NCBI GenBank assembly: GCA_900553065.1
Contig: USBZ01000058.1
Coordinates: forward strand, 1-12,006
Direction of reading: 5' to 3'
DNA from: an uncultured Desulfovibrio sp.
Lineage (GTDB): Bacteria > Desulfobacterota > Desulfovibrionia > Desulfovibrionales > Desulfovibrionaceae
DNA length: 12,006 bases
The translations under genes and the position numbers were made by a program. Positions 1 to 6,301 of the stretch are shown here, piece after piece; position 1 is the stretch's first letter, and each line of letters opens with the position of its first letter. The notes below the pieces were generated by a model that saw nothing but the letters and a program-made list of their open reading frames with translations, did no database searches and had not been told where the DNA came from.

Positions 1-2
1 CT

Positions 3-569
3 ATTATTATACGCTATTTCTCGTCAAAATCAACCATTTGTTGTGACAGAGCCTTCGGCATATACGGCGGCAGACTGCGCGAGCTTGTTCTGCGCGTCAA
101 ATTCGGCGGTTCGTTGGCGACGGCCGATATGCTCGGCCGTCTCATGGCCGCGCTCTGTCTGGAACATTATGCGCCTTCCGGTCTGCCGGACGTGTTTGTT
201 CCCGTGCCGCTGGATGCAAAAAGACTGCATGAGCGGGGCTTCAATCAGTGCCGCGAGCTGATCCGGTCGGCGGAAAGGATTCTCGGCATGCCCGTCTGCA
301 CGGAGATGCTCGTCAAAAGACATGCCTCGGTGCCGCAGGAAGCGTTGAACCGTGAGCAGCGGAAGAATCTGAAACAGCCTTTTGAAGCAATATGCCGGGC
401 GGACGGACTTCATGTTCTTCTTGTTGACGACGTATGCACCACGGGCGCGACGCTCGATCGGGCTGCACGCTGCCTTCTGAACGCGGGAGCATCGCGGGTG
501 GACGTGGCGGTGCTTGCCAGAGCATCCCGACACGAGCCCGTGCGCGGGAGGGCGTCATCCTTGCCATGA
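3..569 (+). CDS. comF: ComF-family phosphoribosyltransferase, 5' end missing
   Basis: Open in frame from the window edge to a TGA at 567-569, giving 188 visible residues. The core has the ComF order of motifs: a YGGRLRELVLRVKFGG segment near the visible N-terminus, VPVPLDAKRLHERGFNQC in the middle, and a PRPP-binding type I phosphoribosyltransferase loop (VLLVDDVCTTGAT) near the C-terminus. Family members are cytoplasmic and linked to competence or DNA metabolism (ComF, GntX/YhgH); the substrate here is unknown. The Cys4 zinc finger expected before this region is not seen. The first ~45 bases are much more A+T-rich than the rest and read as residues unlike a ComF N-terminus (see findings). 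A true start cannot be chosen. The downstream dus gene begins 71 bases later on the same strand. The family call is firm; completeness of the gene is not. Confidence 0.85.
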   Translation: MIIRYFSSKSTICCDRAFGIYGGRLRELVLRVKFGGSLATADMLGRLMAALCLEHYAPSGLPDVFVPVPLDAKRLHERGFNQCRELIRSAERILGMPVCTEMLVKRHASVPQEALNREQRKNLKQPFEAICRADGLHVLLVDDVCTTGATLDRAARCLLNAGASRVDVAVLARASRHEPVRGRASSLP

Positions 570-640
570 TGGCCCTTCGCCTGCTATGCATAACGCCGTC
601 AAACGGCGCCGCAGGCGTCAGTCCCATGCAAGGATGCTCC

Positions 641-1744
641 ATGTCAGAACTGCCTCTTCGTCCCGATGCCCCGTGGCTGGCCCCGCTGGCCGGCTGGTCC
701 GATCTGCCTTTCCGTCTTCTGTGCCGGGAGCTTGGCGCTGCCGTCTGCTGTACGGAAATGGTCAGCGCCAAGGGGCTTGTCTACGGAGGCCGCAATACCG
801 AGGAACTTCTGGCCACCACGCCGCGTGAAGGGGATACTCTGGAGGATGGAAGCCTTGTTTGCGATCATCCTCTTGTCGTGCAGATTTTCGGGGCGGAAGA
901 GGCGTTCATGGAACAGGCGGTGCGCCTGCTTCAGGAGCGCGGTTTTTCCTGGTTCGACGTGAACATGGGCTGTTCCGTTCCCAAGGTGACGAAAACCGGC
1001 GCAGGCGCAGGCATGCTGCGCGATGTGCCCAATGCCCTGCGCGTGGCCGAAGCCGTTATCCGTGCGGCAGGCGAGGGCAGGGCGGGATTCAAGATCCGCC
1101 TCGGATGGGATGCGGAACATGAGGTCTATCTCAATCTGGCCCGGCGTCTTGCCGACATGGGTGCAGGCTGGGTGACGCTGCACCCGCGTCATGCGGTACA
1201 GGGATTTTCCGGCGTGCCCCGCTGGTCGGCCATAAAAGAGCTGGTTGAGGATCTGCCGGTTCCGGTGGTGGCGAGCGGCGATCTGTTCACTGCGGCCGAC
1301 GGCATCCGGGTCATCCGTGAAACCGGAGCCGCCACGGTGATGTACGCGCGCGGCGCACTCAGAAATCCCGCCATTTTTGCCGCGCACGGCAATCTTCTGC
1401 GGGCAGGGGCGCTTCAGGGCGATATGCCGCCCTCATCGGGACTTTCCAGCGAGAACGCCGCATCCGACGTGCAGCACTCCTGCGATCTGTTGGACGCGCT
1501 GCCCGTGAACCGGGAGGAACTTGCTGCCGTCATACGCCGCCATGCCGCTCTTGCCCGGCGTTACGCGCCGCAGCATGCACTCTTGAAAATGCGGACCTTC
1601 GTGCCGCGCTACGTCAAGAATCTGGACGGAGCCAGAGCGCTGCGTCAGGAAATCGTGTCCTGCTCCGACTGGGATACGCTCTACGATATTCTGGAACGCC
1701 ATTTCGGCGATGTGAGAAACTGCCCGCACTGCGGCCGAGGATAG
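641..1744 (+). CDS. dus: tRNA-dihydrouridine synthase (Dus family, FMN flavoprotein)
   Basis: 367 residues. Dus enzymes reduce specific uridines of tRNA to dihydrouridine with FMN and NADPH in the cytoplasm. Family motifs are in order: APLAGWSDLPFR (14-25), TEMVSAKGL (38-46), FDVNMGCSVPKV with the likely catalytic Cys111, FKIRLGWD with Lys151, LHPRHAVQGFSG (180-191), and the phosphate-binding end of the TIM barrel at ASGD (211-214) and YARGALRNP (235-243). The start at 641 has an AAGGA Shine-Dalgarno sequence at 630-634, six bases upstream; an in-frame ATG at 626 and the longer open frame upstream lack such support. Residues about 258-290 form a low-complexity insert between barrel and C-terminal helical domain, and the protein ends in a CPHC tail; both look like local decoration. 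It sits 2 bases upstream of rlmN. The exact Dus subclass (DusA/B/C-like) cannot be fixed by eye. Confidence 0.93.
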   Translation: MSELPLRPDAPWLAPLAGWSDLPFRLLCRELGAAVCCTEMVSAKGLVYGGRNTEELLATTPREGDTLEDGSLVCDHPLVVQIFGAEEAFMEQAVRLLQERGFSWFDVNMGCSVPKVTKTGAGAGMLRDVPNALRVAEAVIRAAGEGRAGFKIRLGWDAEHEVYLNLARRLADMGAGWVTLHPRHAVQGFSGVPRWSAIKELVEDLPVPVVASGDLFTAADGIRVIRETGAATVMYARGALRNPAIFAAHGNLLRAGALQGDMPPSSGLSSENAASDVQHSCDLLDALPVNREELAAVIRRHAALARRYAPQHALLKMRTFVPRYVKNLDGARALRQEIVSCSDWDTLYDILERHFGDVRNCPHCGRG

Positions 1745-1746
1745 TC

Positions 1747-2859
1747 ATGTCCAGCTCAAGCAAAATCAATCTCTGTGATCTGCCGTACCCCGCCCTTGAA
1801 CGTTTCATCGTGGACGAGCTCGGCTTCAAGAAATTTCGTGCCATGCAGCTGTGGCAGTGGATCTGGGTGAAGAACGCCTCCGGCTTCGATGCCATGACCG
1901 ACATCTCCCAGTCGGACCGGGCAAAGCTGGCGGAAAAGGCTGAGATCCGCTGGCCGTCCATTGCCGACGTGCGCGTCAGTTCCGATGGAACCACCAAGTT
2001 TCTGCTGGAGCTTGCCGACGGAGAACTCATCGAAACGGTGCTCATTCCGAGCGACGCGCCCAAGCGCCCCAACGACGTGACGGTGCGCATGACGCAGTGC
2101 GTCTCCACGCAGGTGGGCTGTGCCATGGCCTGTTCCTTCTGCAGTACGGGCAAGCTCGGCTTCCGCCGCAACATGACGATGGGCGAAATTCTCGGACAGG
2201 TGCAGGTGGCCCGCGCCTACATGAACGACACTCAGCCGGAGCGGCCCATCATACGCAATCTCGTGTACATGGGCATGGGCGAGCCTCTGCTCAATCTTGC
2301 CACGGTCATGGATTCCCTGAGAACGCTGGAGCATCCCAAGGGACTGGCCTTTTCTCCCCGGCGCATCACGGTGTCCACCTGCGGCATTGAATCCGGCATG
2401 CGGGAATTCGGCGACAGCGGTCTGGCTTTTCTTGCCGTATCGCTCCATGCTCCCAATCAGCCTTTGCGGGAAAAGCTCATGCCGCGCGCCGCGCACTGGC
2501 CGCTGGATAAGCTCATCGAGGCTCTGGAAAATTATCCGCTCAAGACCAGGGAACGCATCACTCTTGAGTATCTCGTCATTGCCGGGGTCAACGATCAGCC
2601 GGAACATGTGAAGCAGCTGGCGCGCATCTGTGCCCGCCTCAAGGCCAAGCTGAATCTGATTCCCTACAATCCCACGCCGGGCACGCCGTACAAGGCTCCT
2701 TCTCCCGAAGAGCTGCTGCGTTTTGAAAAGGCGCTCTGGGCCAAGGACATTACGGCCATTGTCCGCAAGAGCAAGGGACAGGATATTGAGGCGGCCTGCG
2801 GTCAGCTCCGTGCGGCGCACGACGCTGCGGCGGCACAGAACGCCGCTGATCCTGCCTGA
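1747..2859 (+). CDS. rlmN: RlmN, 23S rRNA A2503 / tRNA A37 C2-methyltransferase
   Basis: 370 residues, normal for the family. RlmN is a cytoplasmic radical-SAM enzyme that methylates C2 of A2503 in 23S rRNA and of A37 in some tRNAs. The 4Fe-4S ligands form a CxxxCxxC motif (Cys125, Cys129, Cys132) inside GCAMACSFCSTGKLGF. The two cysteines used in the methyl-transfer chemistry are visible as Cys118 (TQCVSTQVGC) and Cys351 (EAACGQLR). Other family blocks are MGMGEPLLN (175-183), VSTCGIESGM (209-218), SLHAPN (232-237) and LIPYNP (304-309). The start follows the dus stop by 2 bases, with GAGGA at 1737-1741 inside the dus tail, so the pair is probably translationally coupled. The C-terminal ~15 residues are alanine-rich and probably disordered. 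It converges on yddG with 52 bases between. Confidence 0.97.
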   Translation: MSSSSKINLCDLPYPALERFIVDELGFKKFRAMQLWQWIWVKNASGFDAMTDISQSDRAKLAEKAEIRWPSIADVRVSSDGTTKFLLELADGELIETVLIPSDAPKRPNDVTVRMTQCVSTQVGCAMACSFCSTGKLGFRRNMTMGEILGQVQVARAYMNDTQPERPIIRNLVYMGMGEPLLNLATVMDSLRTLEHPKGLAFSPRRITVSTCGIESGMREFGDSGLAFLAVSLHAPNQPLREKLMPRAAHWPLDKLIEALENYPLKTRERITLEYLVIAGVNDQPEHVKQLARICARLKAKLNLIPYNPTPGTPYKAPSPEELLRFEKALWAKDITAIVRKSKGQDIEAACGQLRAAHDAAAAQNAADPA

Positions 2860-2879
2860 CGCGTCGAAAAGGCGTTTTT
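2859..2879 (+). terminator. weak terminator-like hairpin after rlmN
   Basis: ACGC (2859-2862) can pair with GCGT (2872-2875), with four further T bases after it. The stem is only 4 bp, but the site is the 52-base gap between convergent genes, where a terminator is expected. Low certainty. Confidence 0.25.
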
Positions 2880-2911
2880 GAAGGCGGCTTCCGGCCATGC
2901 GGCGGAGACCG

Positions 2912-3811
2912 CTATTTGCGCATTACCGTGGAACTCCAGCACAGAAGAGAGCCGAATACGACGACGGCAACGCCCTTCCAGAATGCGCCGTCAAGGTGCG
3001 CGCCTATCCATACCGTGGCGAAAAGACAGGAAAGAACGGGCGTGAAGTAGGAGGCGATGGCAAGAACGGTGATGTTGCCCCTGGTTACGCCGTAACTCCA
3101 TGCCGCATAGGATCCGCCTACGGCCACGGCTCCGATGATGACGCTCACCCAGCCCATGAGCGAAGCATGGGAAAGGTCGCCGTAGCCTGCGGCCCAGAGA
3201 CTGGAAAAAATGACGGTATCGATGAGAAAGACGATGAGCGTGGGATTTTCGCCGCCGGACCAGGCTCTCGTCAGATTGGAATAGGCCGCCCATGCAACGG
3301 CGCCGCAGAAGGCGAGGAAATAGCTCCAGGGATTCTGTCGGATGTGCAGCATGATCTGTGCAGGCTGTATGCCCTGTTCTCCGCCGAGAACCAGCATGAC
3401 GCCGATGAAGCTGATCACCACGCCGGGAGCCAGCCACCAGCGGGCCTTCTGTCCGTTGAACAGCACGGCGAACAGCACAACAAGGCACGGCCACAGATAG
3501 TTGACCATGCCCACTTCCACGGTCTGCTGGCCGCCGTCGGAAAGATAGAGCGACAGTGCAAAGCAGATGGAGCAGATATTCGCCGTCGGGAGGCCGAACC
3601 AGAGATATTTTTTCGGAAAGGCGCTCAGTTTCGGACGCCCGAGAAAGAAGACGAGGAAGAGGCATGTGGCCAGATAGAGCATGGTGAGGCCTGCCGCCAG
3701 ACCGAACTGTTCCGTGATGTTGCGTACGATGCCCACGGACATGCCCCAGCAGGCGGGGGCTGTAAGGCCGATGAGCGTGGCCTTGTGACTGGCAGAGGGA
3801 AGAAAGGACAT
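2912..3811 (-). CDS. yddG: YddG-like DMT-family (EamA) aromatic amino acid exporter
   Basis: 299 residues, hydrophobic throughout, with about ten predicted membrane segments, as in drug/metabolite transporters. Several blocks match what I recall of E. coli YddG: KATLIGL at 10-16, EVGMVNYLWP at 99-108, LFAVLFNGQK at 113-122, VLGGEQG (141-147), SYFLAFCGAVAWAAY (163-177) and SYFTPVLS (254-261). YddG exports aromatic amino acids and related compounds across the inner membrane. The ATG at 3811 is preceded by a GAGGAG Shine-Dalgarno sequence (plus-strand CTCCTC at 3818-3823), six bases away. The gene is alone on its strand, convergent with rlmN and divergent from the TetR-type regulator more than 500 bases away. 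The substrate is inferred from family resemblance. A TTGACA on the minus strand (plus TGTCAA 3867-3872) could be part of its promoter, but no good -10 follows at the right distance. Confidence 0.88.
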   Translation of the reverse strand: MSFLPSASHKATLIGLTAPACWGMSVGIVRNITEQFGLAAGLTMLYLATCLFLVFFLGRPKLSAFPKKYLWFGLPTANICSICFALSLYLSDGGQQTVEVGMVNYLWPCLVVLFAVLFNGQKARWWLAPGVVISFIGVMLVLGGEQGIQPAQIMLHIRQNPWSYFLAFCGAVAWAAYSNLTRAWSGGENPTLIVFLIDTVIFSSLWAAGYGDLSHASLMGWVSVIIGAVAVGGSYAAWSYGVTRGNITVLAIASYFTPVLSCLFATVWIGAHLDGAFWKGVAVVVFGSLLCWSSTVMRK

Positions 3812-3910
3812 GACAGACTCCTCGCAGACGAAAGATGCGTTGCCCTTGTGCCAGTTTCCCGCTTTTTGTCAAGCTTGGAAATGATCCTGAGAAAACAGCC
3901 GGTTGCGTTT

Positions 3911-3924
3911 TTTGTTGCAACAAA
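3911..3924. promoter_or_regulatory. 14-bp perfect palindrome upstream of yddG (possible operator)
   Basis: TTTGTTGCAACAAA reads identically on both strands. It lies about 100 bases upstream of the yddG start, a distance compatible with an operator or activator site. The half-site TTGT with a four-base centre resembles several one-component regulator sites, but I cannot assign a regulator. Confidence 0.35.
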
Positions 3925-4022
3925 TGGGAAGGCTGATTCGGCAGAAGAAGGGAACATTCGTCTGCCGGGCTGGCGATGGATCCGCATGTTCCTGTTCATT
4001 CACCGGAATATGATTTTTGGGC

Positions 4023-4050
4023 TTGACAGAAAGGGAAGAGTAGTTCAAAT
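4023..4050 (+). promoter_or_regulatory. candidate sigma70-type promoter (TTGACA - 16 - TCAAAT)
   Basis: A perfect -35 hexamer TTGACA at 4023-4028 is followed, after 16 bases, by TCAAAT (4 of 6 matches to TATAAT) at 4045-4050. The start of transcription would fall around 4056-4058, inside the palindrome at 4051-4066. It would drive plus-strand transcription towards the terminator at 4239-4276 and the TetR-type gene. Confidence 0.4.
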
Positions 4051-4066
4051 TCAAATTTAGATTTGA
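4051..4066. promoter_or_regulatory. palindrome TCAAAT-TTAG-ATTTGA over the promoter start site (possible operator)
   Basis: Six-base arms are separated by four bases, with a further direct TTCAAAT copy just upstream (4044-4050). Overlap with the candidate start point is where a repressor site would be expected. The TetR-type protein encoded ~310 bases downstream is a plausible ligand, but this is inference. Confidence 0.35.
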
Positions 4067-4188
4067 GATGGCTGGAAACAGCGTTTCCCGTACTATGGGA
4101 CAAATTTCGCTCGTGGCGCGCTCTGGATATTACCTCTCCATTCCATTGTCGCGCGGGCCGCTTGCAGGGGAAGGACGGTGAGGACGTC

Positions 4189-4233
4189 GTGAAAGAGATA
4201 CGCATGACGCCCGCCACCCCTCGGCGGCCGTGA
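4189..4233 (+). CDS. possible 14-codon leader peptide before a terminator
   Basis: GTG at 4189, with GAGG at 4180-4183 five bases upstream, opens a frame of 14 codons (V/M-KEIRMTPATPRRP) ending in TGA at 4231-4233, five bases before the terminator stem. Three Pro, three Arg and two Thr codons lie in this short stretch. The arrangement resembles an attenuation leader, but such a short frame could easily occur by chance. Confidence 0.15.
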   Translation: MKEIRMTPATPRRP

Positions 4234-4238
4234 AGGTT

Positions 4239-4276
4239 CCGGGGCATGGCCGTCCACGCTGCCCCGGCCTTTTTTT
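4239..4276 (+). terminator. intrinsic terminator upstream of the TetR-type gene
   Basis: CCGGGGCA (4239-4246) pairs perfectly with TGCCCCGG (4260-4267), leaving a 13-base loop. Two C and seven T (4270-4276) follow. This is the classic form of a rho-independent terminator for plus-strand transcription, yet no protein gene ends just before it. It therefore either ends a small RNA or acts as an attenuator for the gene at 4375. Confidence 0.75.
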
Positions 4277-4311
4277 ATGCCGTTTTTACCGTTGCATTTC
4301 AGGCTGAGCCG

Positions 4312-4340
4312 TTGCGGCCCGGCTGATCTTGCCGTATGCT
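4312..4340 (+). promoter_or_regulatory. candidate promoter for the TetR-type gene (TTGCGG - 17 - TATGCT)
   Basis: The -35-like TTGCGG at 4312-4317 and -10-like TATGCT at 4335-4340 have the ideal 17-base spacing, though each matches consensus only moderately. Transcription would start near 4347, after the ATG at 4336, which supports the downstream start codon at 4375. Confidence 0.35.
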
Positions 4341-4374
4341 TGATGCAGCGTCCCATGACGAGAGGTTCCCCCGT

Positions 4375-5088
4375 ATGCTTTTTTTCTCCCGCAAGAAACA
4401 CTCGCGCGAGGACGGCGAGTCCACGCGTCGTCAGATTCTCGAAACGGCCGTACGGCTTTTTGCCGAACACGGCTATGCCGATACCACCAGCAAGATGATC
4501 TGCCGGGAGGCGGGCGTCAACATTGCGGCCGTGAACTATTATTTTGGCAGCAGAGACGATCTGTATCGCGCCGTGCTCGACGAGGTGCATGAGCACATCG
4601 TGAACGAGCGTCAGATGGAGCTCATCACGTCCGCCGAGCTTTCCGTGGAGCAAAAGCTGGAACGTGTGCTCGATGCCTACATTGCCGCCGCCTATGACGG
4701 CGAGGGCTGGTATACCAGAATCTGGGCGCATGAGCTTATTTCTCCGTCGCCGCAGGGCGGAGCCGCATTTCTTGCGGGCACGTTGTCAAAGGAAAAGAGC
4801 ATAAGTTCCCTGCTTTCGGAAATGACGGGCATTCCCCGCGAGGATCCGGCGCTTCAGTGCTGCATCATTACGGTGATGGCTCCCTATCTTCTCATGCTCT
4901 GTGTTCAGCGGGACATGGCCCGCGTGCTGACGAAGGTGTTTGACTATCGCAAGGAAGATGTGAACCGTCATTTCAAGCTGATGCTCTTCGATGCGCTGCG
5001 TTCCTTCGGCGCGCGCTATGCGGCGGGCGAACTTCCTGCCGTAACGAGAATGGACGATGCCGGGGAGGCCGAGAACGATCGTGCGTAG
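4375..5088 (+). CDS. TetR/AcrR-family transcriptional regulator (CecR/YbiH-like)
   Basis: 237 residues from ATG 4375, which has AGAGG at 4361-4365 nine bases upstream; the in-frame ATG at 4336 has no Shine-Dalgarno sequence and overlaps a candidate promoter. The N-terminal DNA-binding domain is typical of TetR: STRRQILETAVRLFAEHGYADTTSKMI, then the recognition helix GVNIAAVNYYFGSRDDLYRAVL (about 47-68). The pattern NIAAVNYYFGS resembles CecR (YbiH), whose C-terminal domain (DUF1956) is ligand-binding; the helical remainder (about 75-220) fits that loosely. It would act as a cytoplasmic homodimer that releases its operator on ligand binding. It overlaps the next gene, a GH3 lipoprotein, by up to 32 bases, so it may control its own operon. 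The inducer is unknown. The last ~20 residues are acidic and probably disordered. Confidence 0.87.
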   Translation: MLFFSRKKHSREDGESTRRQILETAVRLFAEHGYADTTSKMICREAGVNIAAVNYYFGSRDDLYRAVLDEVHEHIVNERQMELITSAELSVEQKLERVLDAYIAAAYDGEGWYTRIWAHELISPSPQGGAAFLAGTLSKEKSISSLLSEMTGIPREDPALQCCIITVMAPYLLMLCVQRDMARVLTKVFDYRKEDVNRHFKLMLFDALRSFGARYAAGELPAVTRMDDAGEAENDRA

Positions 5089-6199
5089 ATTCGCGGCGTT
5101 TTTTGTGCTGCTTCTCTGTCTGACCGGGCAGGGCTGTGCCGTTTCCCGCCGACCTTCCGTGGAGGAGATGGCCGGAGCCATGATCATGACGGGCTTCCAC
5201 GGTACGGAGGCCCCGCCTTCCGTGCTGCAGGCGATATCAGAGGGGAAGATCGGCGGCATTATTCTTTTTGAAAGAGGAAAGAAGCCGGGAGAGGCGTACA
5301 ATATCGAATCTCCCGTACAGCTGAAACGTCTTGTGGATTCTCTTCAGAACGCCGCGCCGCGCACGCTGCTCGTGGCCGTGGATCAGGAAGGCGGTCAGGT
5401 GCGCCGCCTGAAGACGACGAGGGGATTTTCCGCGCTTCCTTCCGCCGCAGCGATGGGGCGGATGGAAACCTCCGAGGTATGGAATTTCGGCTATCGTGCC
5501 GGCAGGGAAATGGCGTCTCTCGGCATTAACGTGGACCTTGCGCCCGTGGCCGACATCCGCCGTTCCAGACGGAGCCCCGGACTCGGCGATGCCGGGAGAC
5601 TGTTCGGCGATGACCCGGAAAAGGTGACGCGTCAGGCGCTGGCCTTCGGAGACGGGCTGTTTCAGGCAGGGGTTCTGCCGGCGCTCAAGCATTTTCCCGG
5701 TCTGGGCAGCGCGGGAAAGGATTCCCATCTTTCGCTTCCCGATGTGACGGACAGCTGGAGCCGGGATGAACTTATTCCCTACAAAACCGCCTTCGTCGGA
5801 GACTGGCCGGGCATGGTGCTCGTGGCACACGTCTACAACCGGAATTTTGATGAGAACCTTCCATCTTCGCTTTCTCCCGCCGTTGTGGACGGTCTTCTTC
5901 GTGAAGAACTGGGCTGGAATGGCGTCGTCATCAGCGACGATCTGCAGATGGGAGCCGCTTCCAAGGGGCACTCACTGGAAGAGCGCGTTCGTCTGGCGCT
6001 GCTTGCAGGCAACGATATTCTGCTTTTCGGCAATCACCTGGAGTATGATCCTCTGCTGCACGAGCGTCTGTTTCAGGCTGTGATGGCGCTGGTGAAGGAA
6101 GGCGTGGTGCCTGTGGAGCGGCTGAAGATTTCCTGGCGGCGCATTGAAGCCATGAAGGAAAGACTGGCGGAGGCGCAGAAGGCGGCCGCCTCAAAGTAA
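5057..6199 (+). CDS. glycoside hydrolase family 3 (NagZ-type beta-N-acetylhexosaminidase), probable lipoprotein
   Basis: 380 residues from ATG 5057. An in-frame GTG at 5081 (372 residues, beginning MRRFAAFF) gives a more compact signal peptide and is equally possible. A basic n-region, a hydrophobic stretch (12-22) and Cys27 suggest a type II signal peptide, although GQGC is not an ideal lipobox. The GH3 catalytic domain shows VDQEGGQVRRL (108-118), NVDLAPVADI (158-167), KHFPG (211-215) with the NagZ Asp-Ser-His loop at 222-224 (probable general acid/base), and ISDDLQMGA (292-300) with nucleophile Asp294. NagZ enzymes remove N-acetylglucosamine from peptidoglycan fragments. Oddities: KHFPGLG replaces the usual KHFPGHG, and the segment before LFGDDP (about 168-181) departs from the usual NPxxPVIGDRSFG. 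It overlaps the TetR-type gene, suggesting one operon. The exact substrate is inferred. Confidence 0.88.
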   Translation: MPGRPRTIVRRFAAFFVLLLCLTGQGCAVSRRPSVEEMAGAMIMTGFHGTEAPPSVLQAISEGKIGGIILFERGKKPGEAYNIESPVQLKRLVDSLQNAAPRTLLVAVDQEGGQVRRLKTTRGFSALPSAAAMGRMETSEVWNFGYRAGREMASLGINVDLAPVADIRRSRRSPGLGDAGRLFGDDPEKVTRQALAFGDGLFQAGVLPALKHFPGLGSAGKDSHLSLPDVTDSWSRDELIPYKTAFVGDWPGMVLVAHVYNRNFDENLPSSLSPAVVDGLLREELGWNGVVISDDLQMGAASKGHSLEERVRLALLAGNDILLFGNHLEYDPLLHERLFQAVMALVKEGVVPVERLKISWRRIEAMKERLAEAQKAAASK

Positions 6200-6215
6200 G
6201 ATTCGGCCGCATGCC

Positions 6216-6281
6216 TTCCGGATCCTGTTCGGTACCTGTTCGTAAGTCCGAAGTTTTCGCGGCATTCGTACCGAACCGGAA
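6216..6281. terminator. inverted repeat between convergent genes (possible terminator)
   Basis: TTCGGTAC (6228-6235) pairs with GTACCGAA (6268-6275), and TTCCGG (6216-6221) with CCGGAA (6276-6281), a bipartite stem with a 6-base bulge on one side and a 32-base loop. It fills most of the 102-base gap between the convergent GH3 and DUF3298 genes. No T tract follows on either strand, so rho-independent termination is doubtful; it could instead be a transcript-end barrier or chance. Confidence 0.3.
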
Positions 6282-6301
6282 AACGGCCCGGTTCAGAGGC
6301 T

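Larger units (their letters stand above)
4057..4276 (+). ncRNA. possible ~220-nt leader or small RNA between promoter and terminator
   Basis: The limits are inferred from the candidate promoter (4023-4050) and the strong intrinsic terminator (4239-4276). The interval has several local inverted repeats: TCCC/GGGA around 4086-4100, CGCGC/GCGCG around 4117-4155, and CCTCTCC near 4133 with GGTGAGG near 4178. It carries only tiny open frames (37 codons from ATG 4068, 14 codons from GTG 4189). I do not recognise a known RNA family; 4.5S RNA, 6S RNA, RNase P RNA, tmRNA and the common riboswitch cores I know do not match. It may be a free small RNA or a terminated leader of the regulator gene. Confidence 0.25.
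3812..4374. other. 563-base gene-free interval between yddG and the TetR-type gene
   Basis: This divergent interval holds the yddG Shine-Dalgarno sequence (3818-3823), a 14-bp perfect palindrome (3911-3924), a TTGACA promoter-like box followed by a second palindrome (4023-4066), a possible short transcript with very small open frames, an intrinsic terminator (4239-4276) and a second weak promoter just before the regulator gene. I see no convincing protein gene over 60 codons. Each element is listed separately. Confidence 0.7.

Noticed and set aside
434..640. N-terminal extension of the dihydrouridine synthase by 69 codons
   Set aside because: It overlaps comF in another frame and lacks family similarity; ATG 641 has AAGGA at the right distance.
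1756..2898. 380-codon minus-strand frame opposite rlmN
   Set aside because: rlmN on the plus strand has all catalytic residues; the reverse frame has no family features.
2897..4060. 387-codon plus-strand frame opposite yddG and into the intergenic region
   Set aside because: It has charged, repetitive shadow composition and no ribosome site, while the opposite strand encodes an unmistakable YddG-like transporter.
4068..4181. 37-codon frame starting ATG 4068 in the gene-free interval
   Set aside because: The only purine-rich stretch abuts the ATG directly, leaving no proper Shine-Dalgarno spacing, and the peptide resembles nothing I know.
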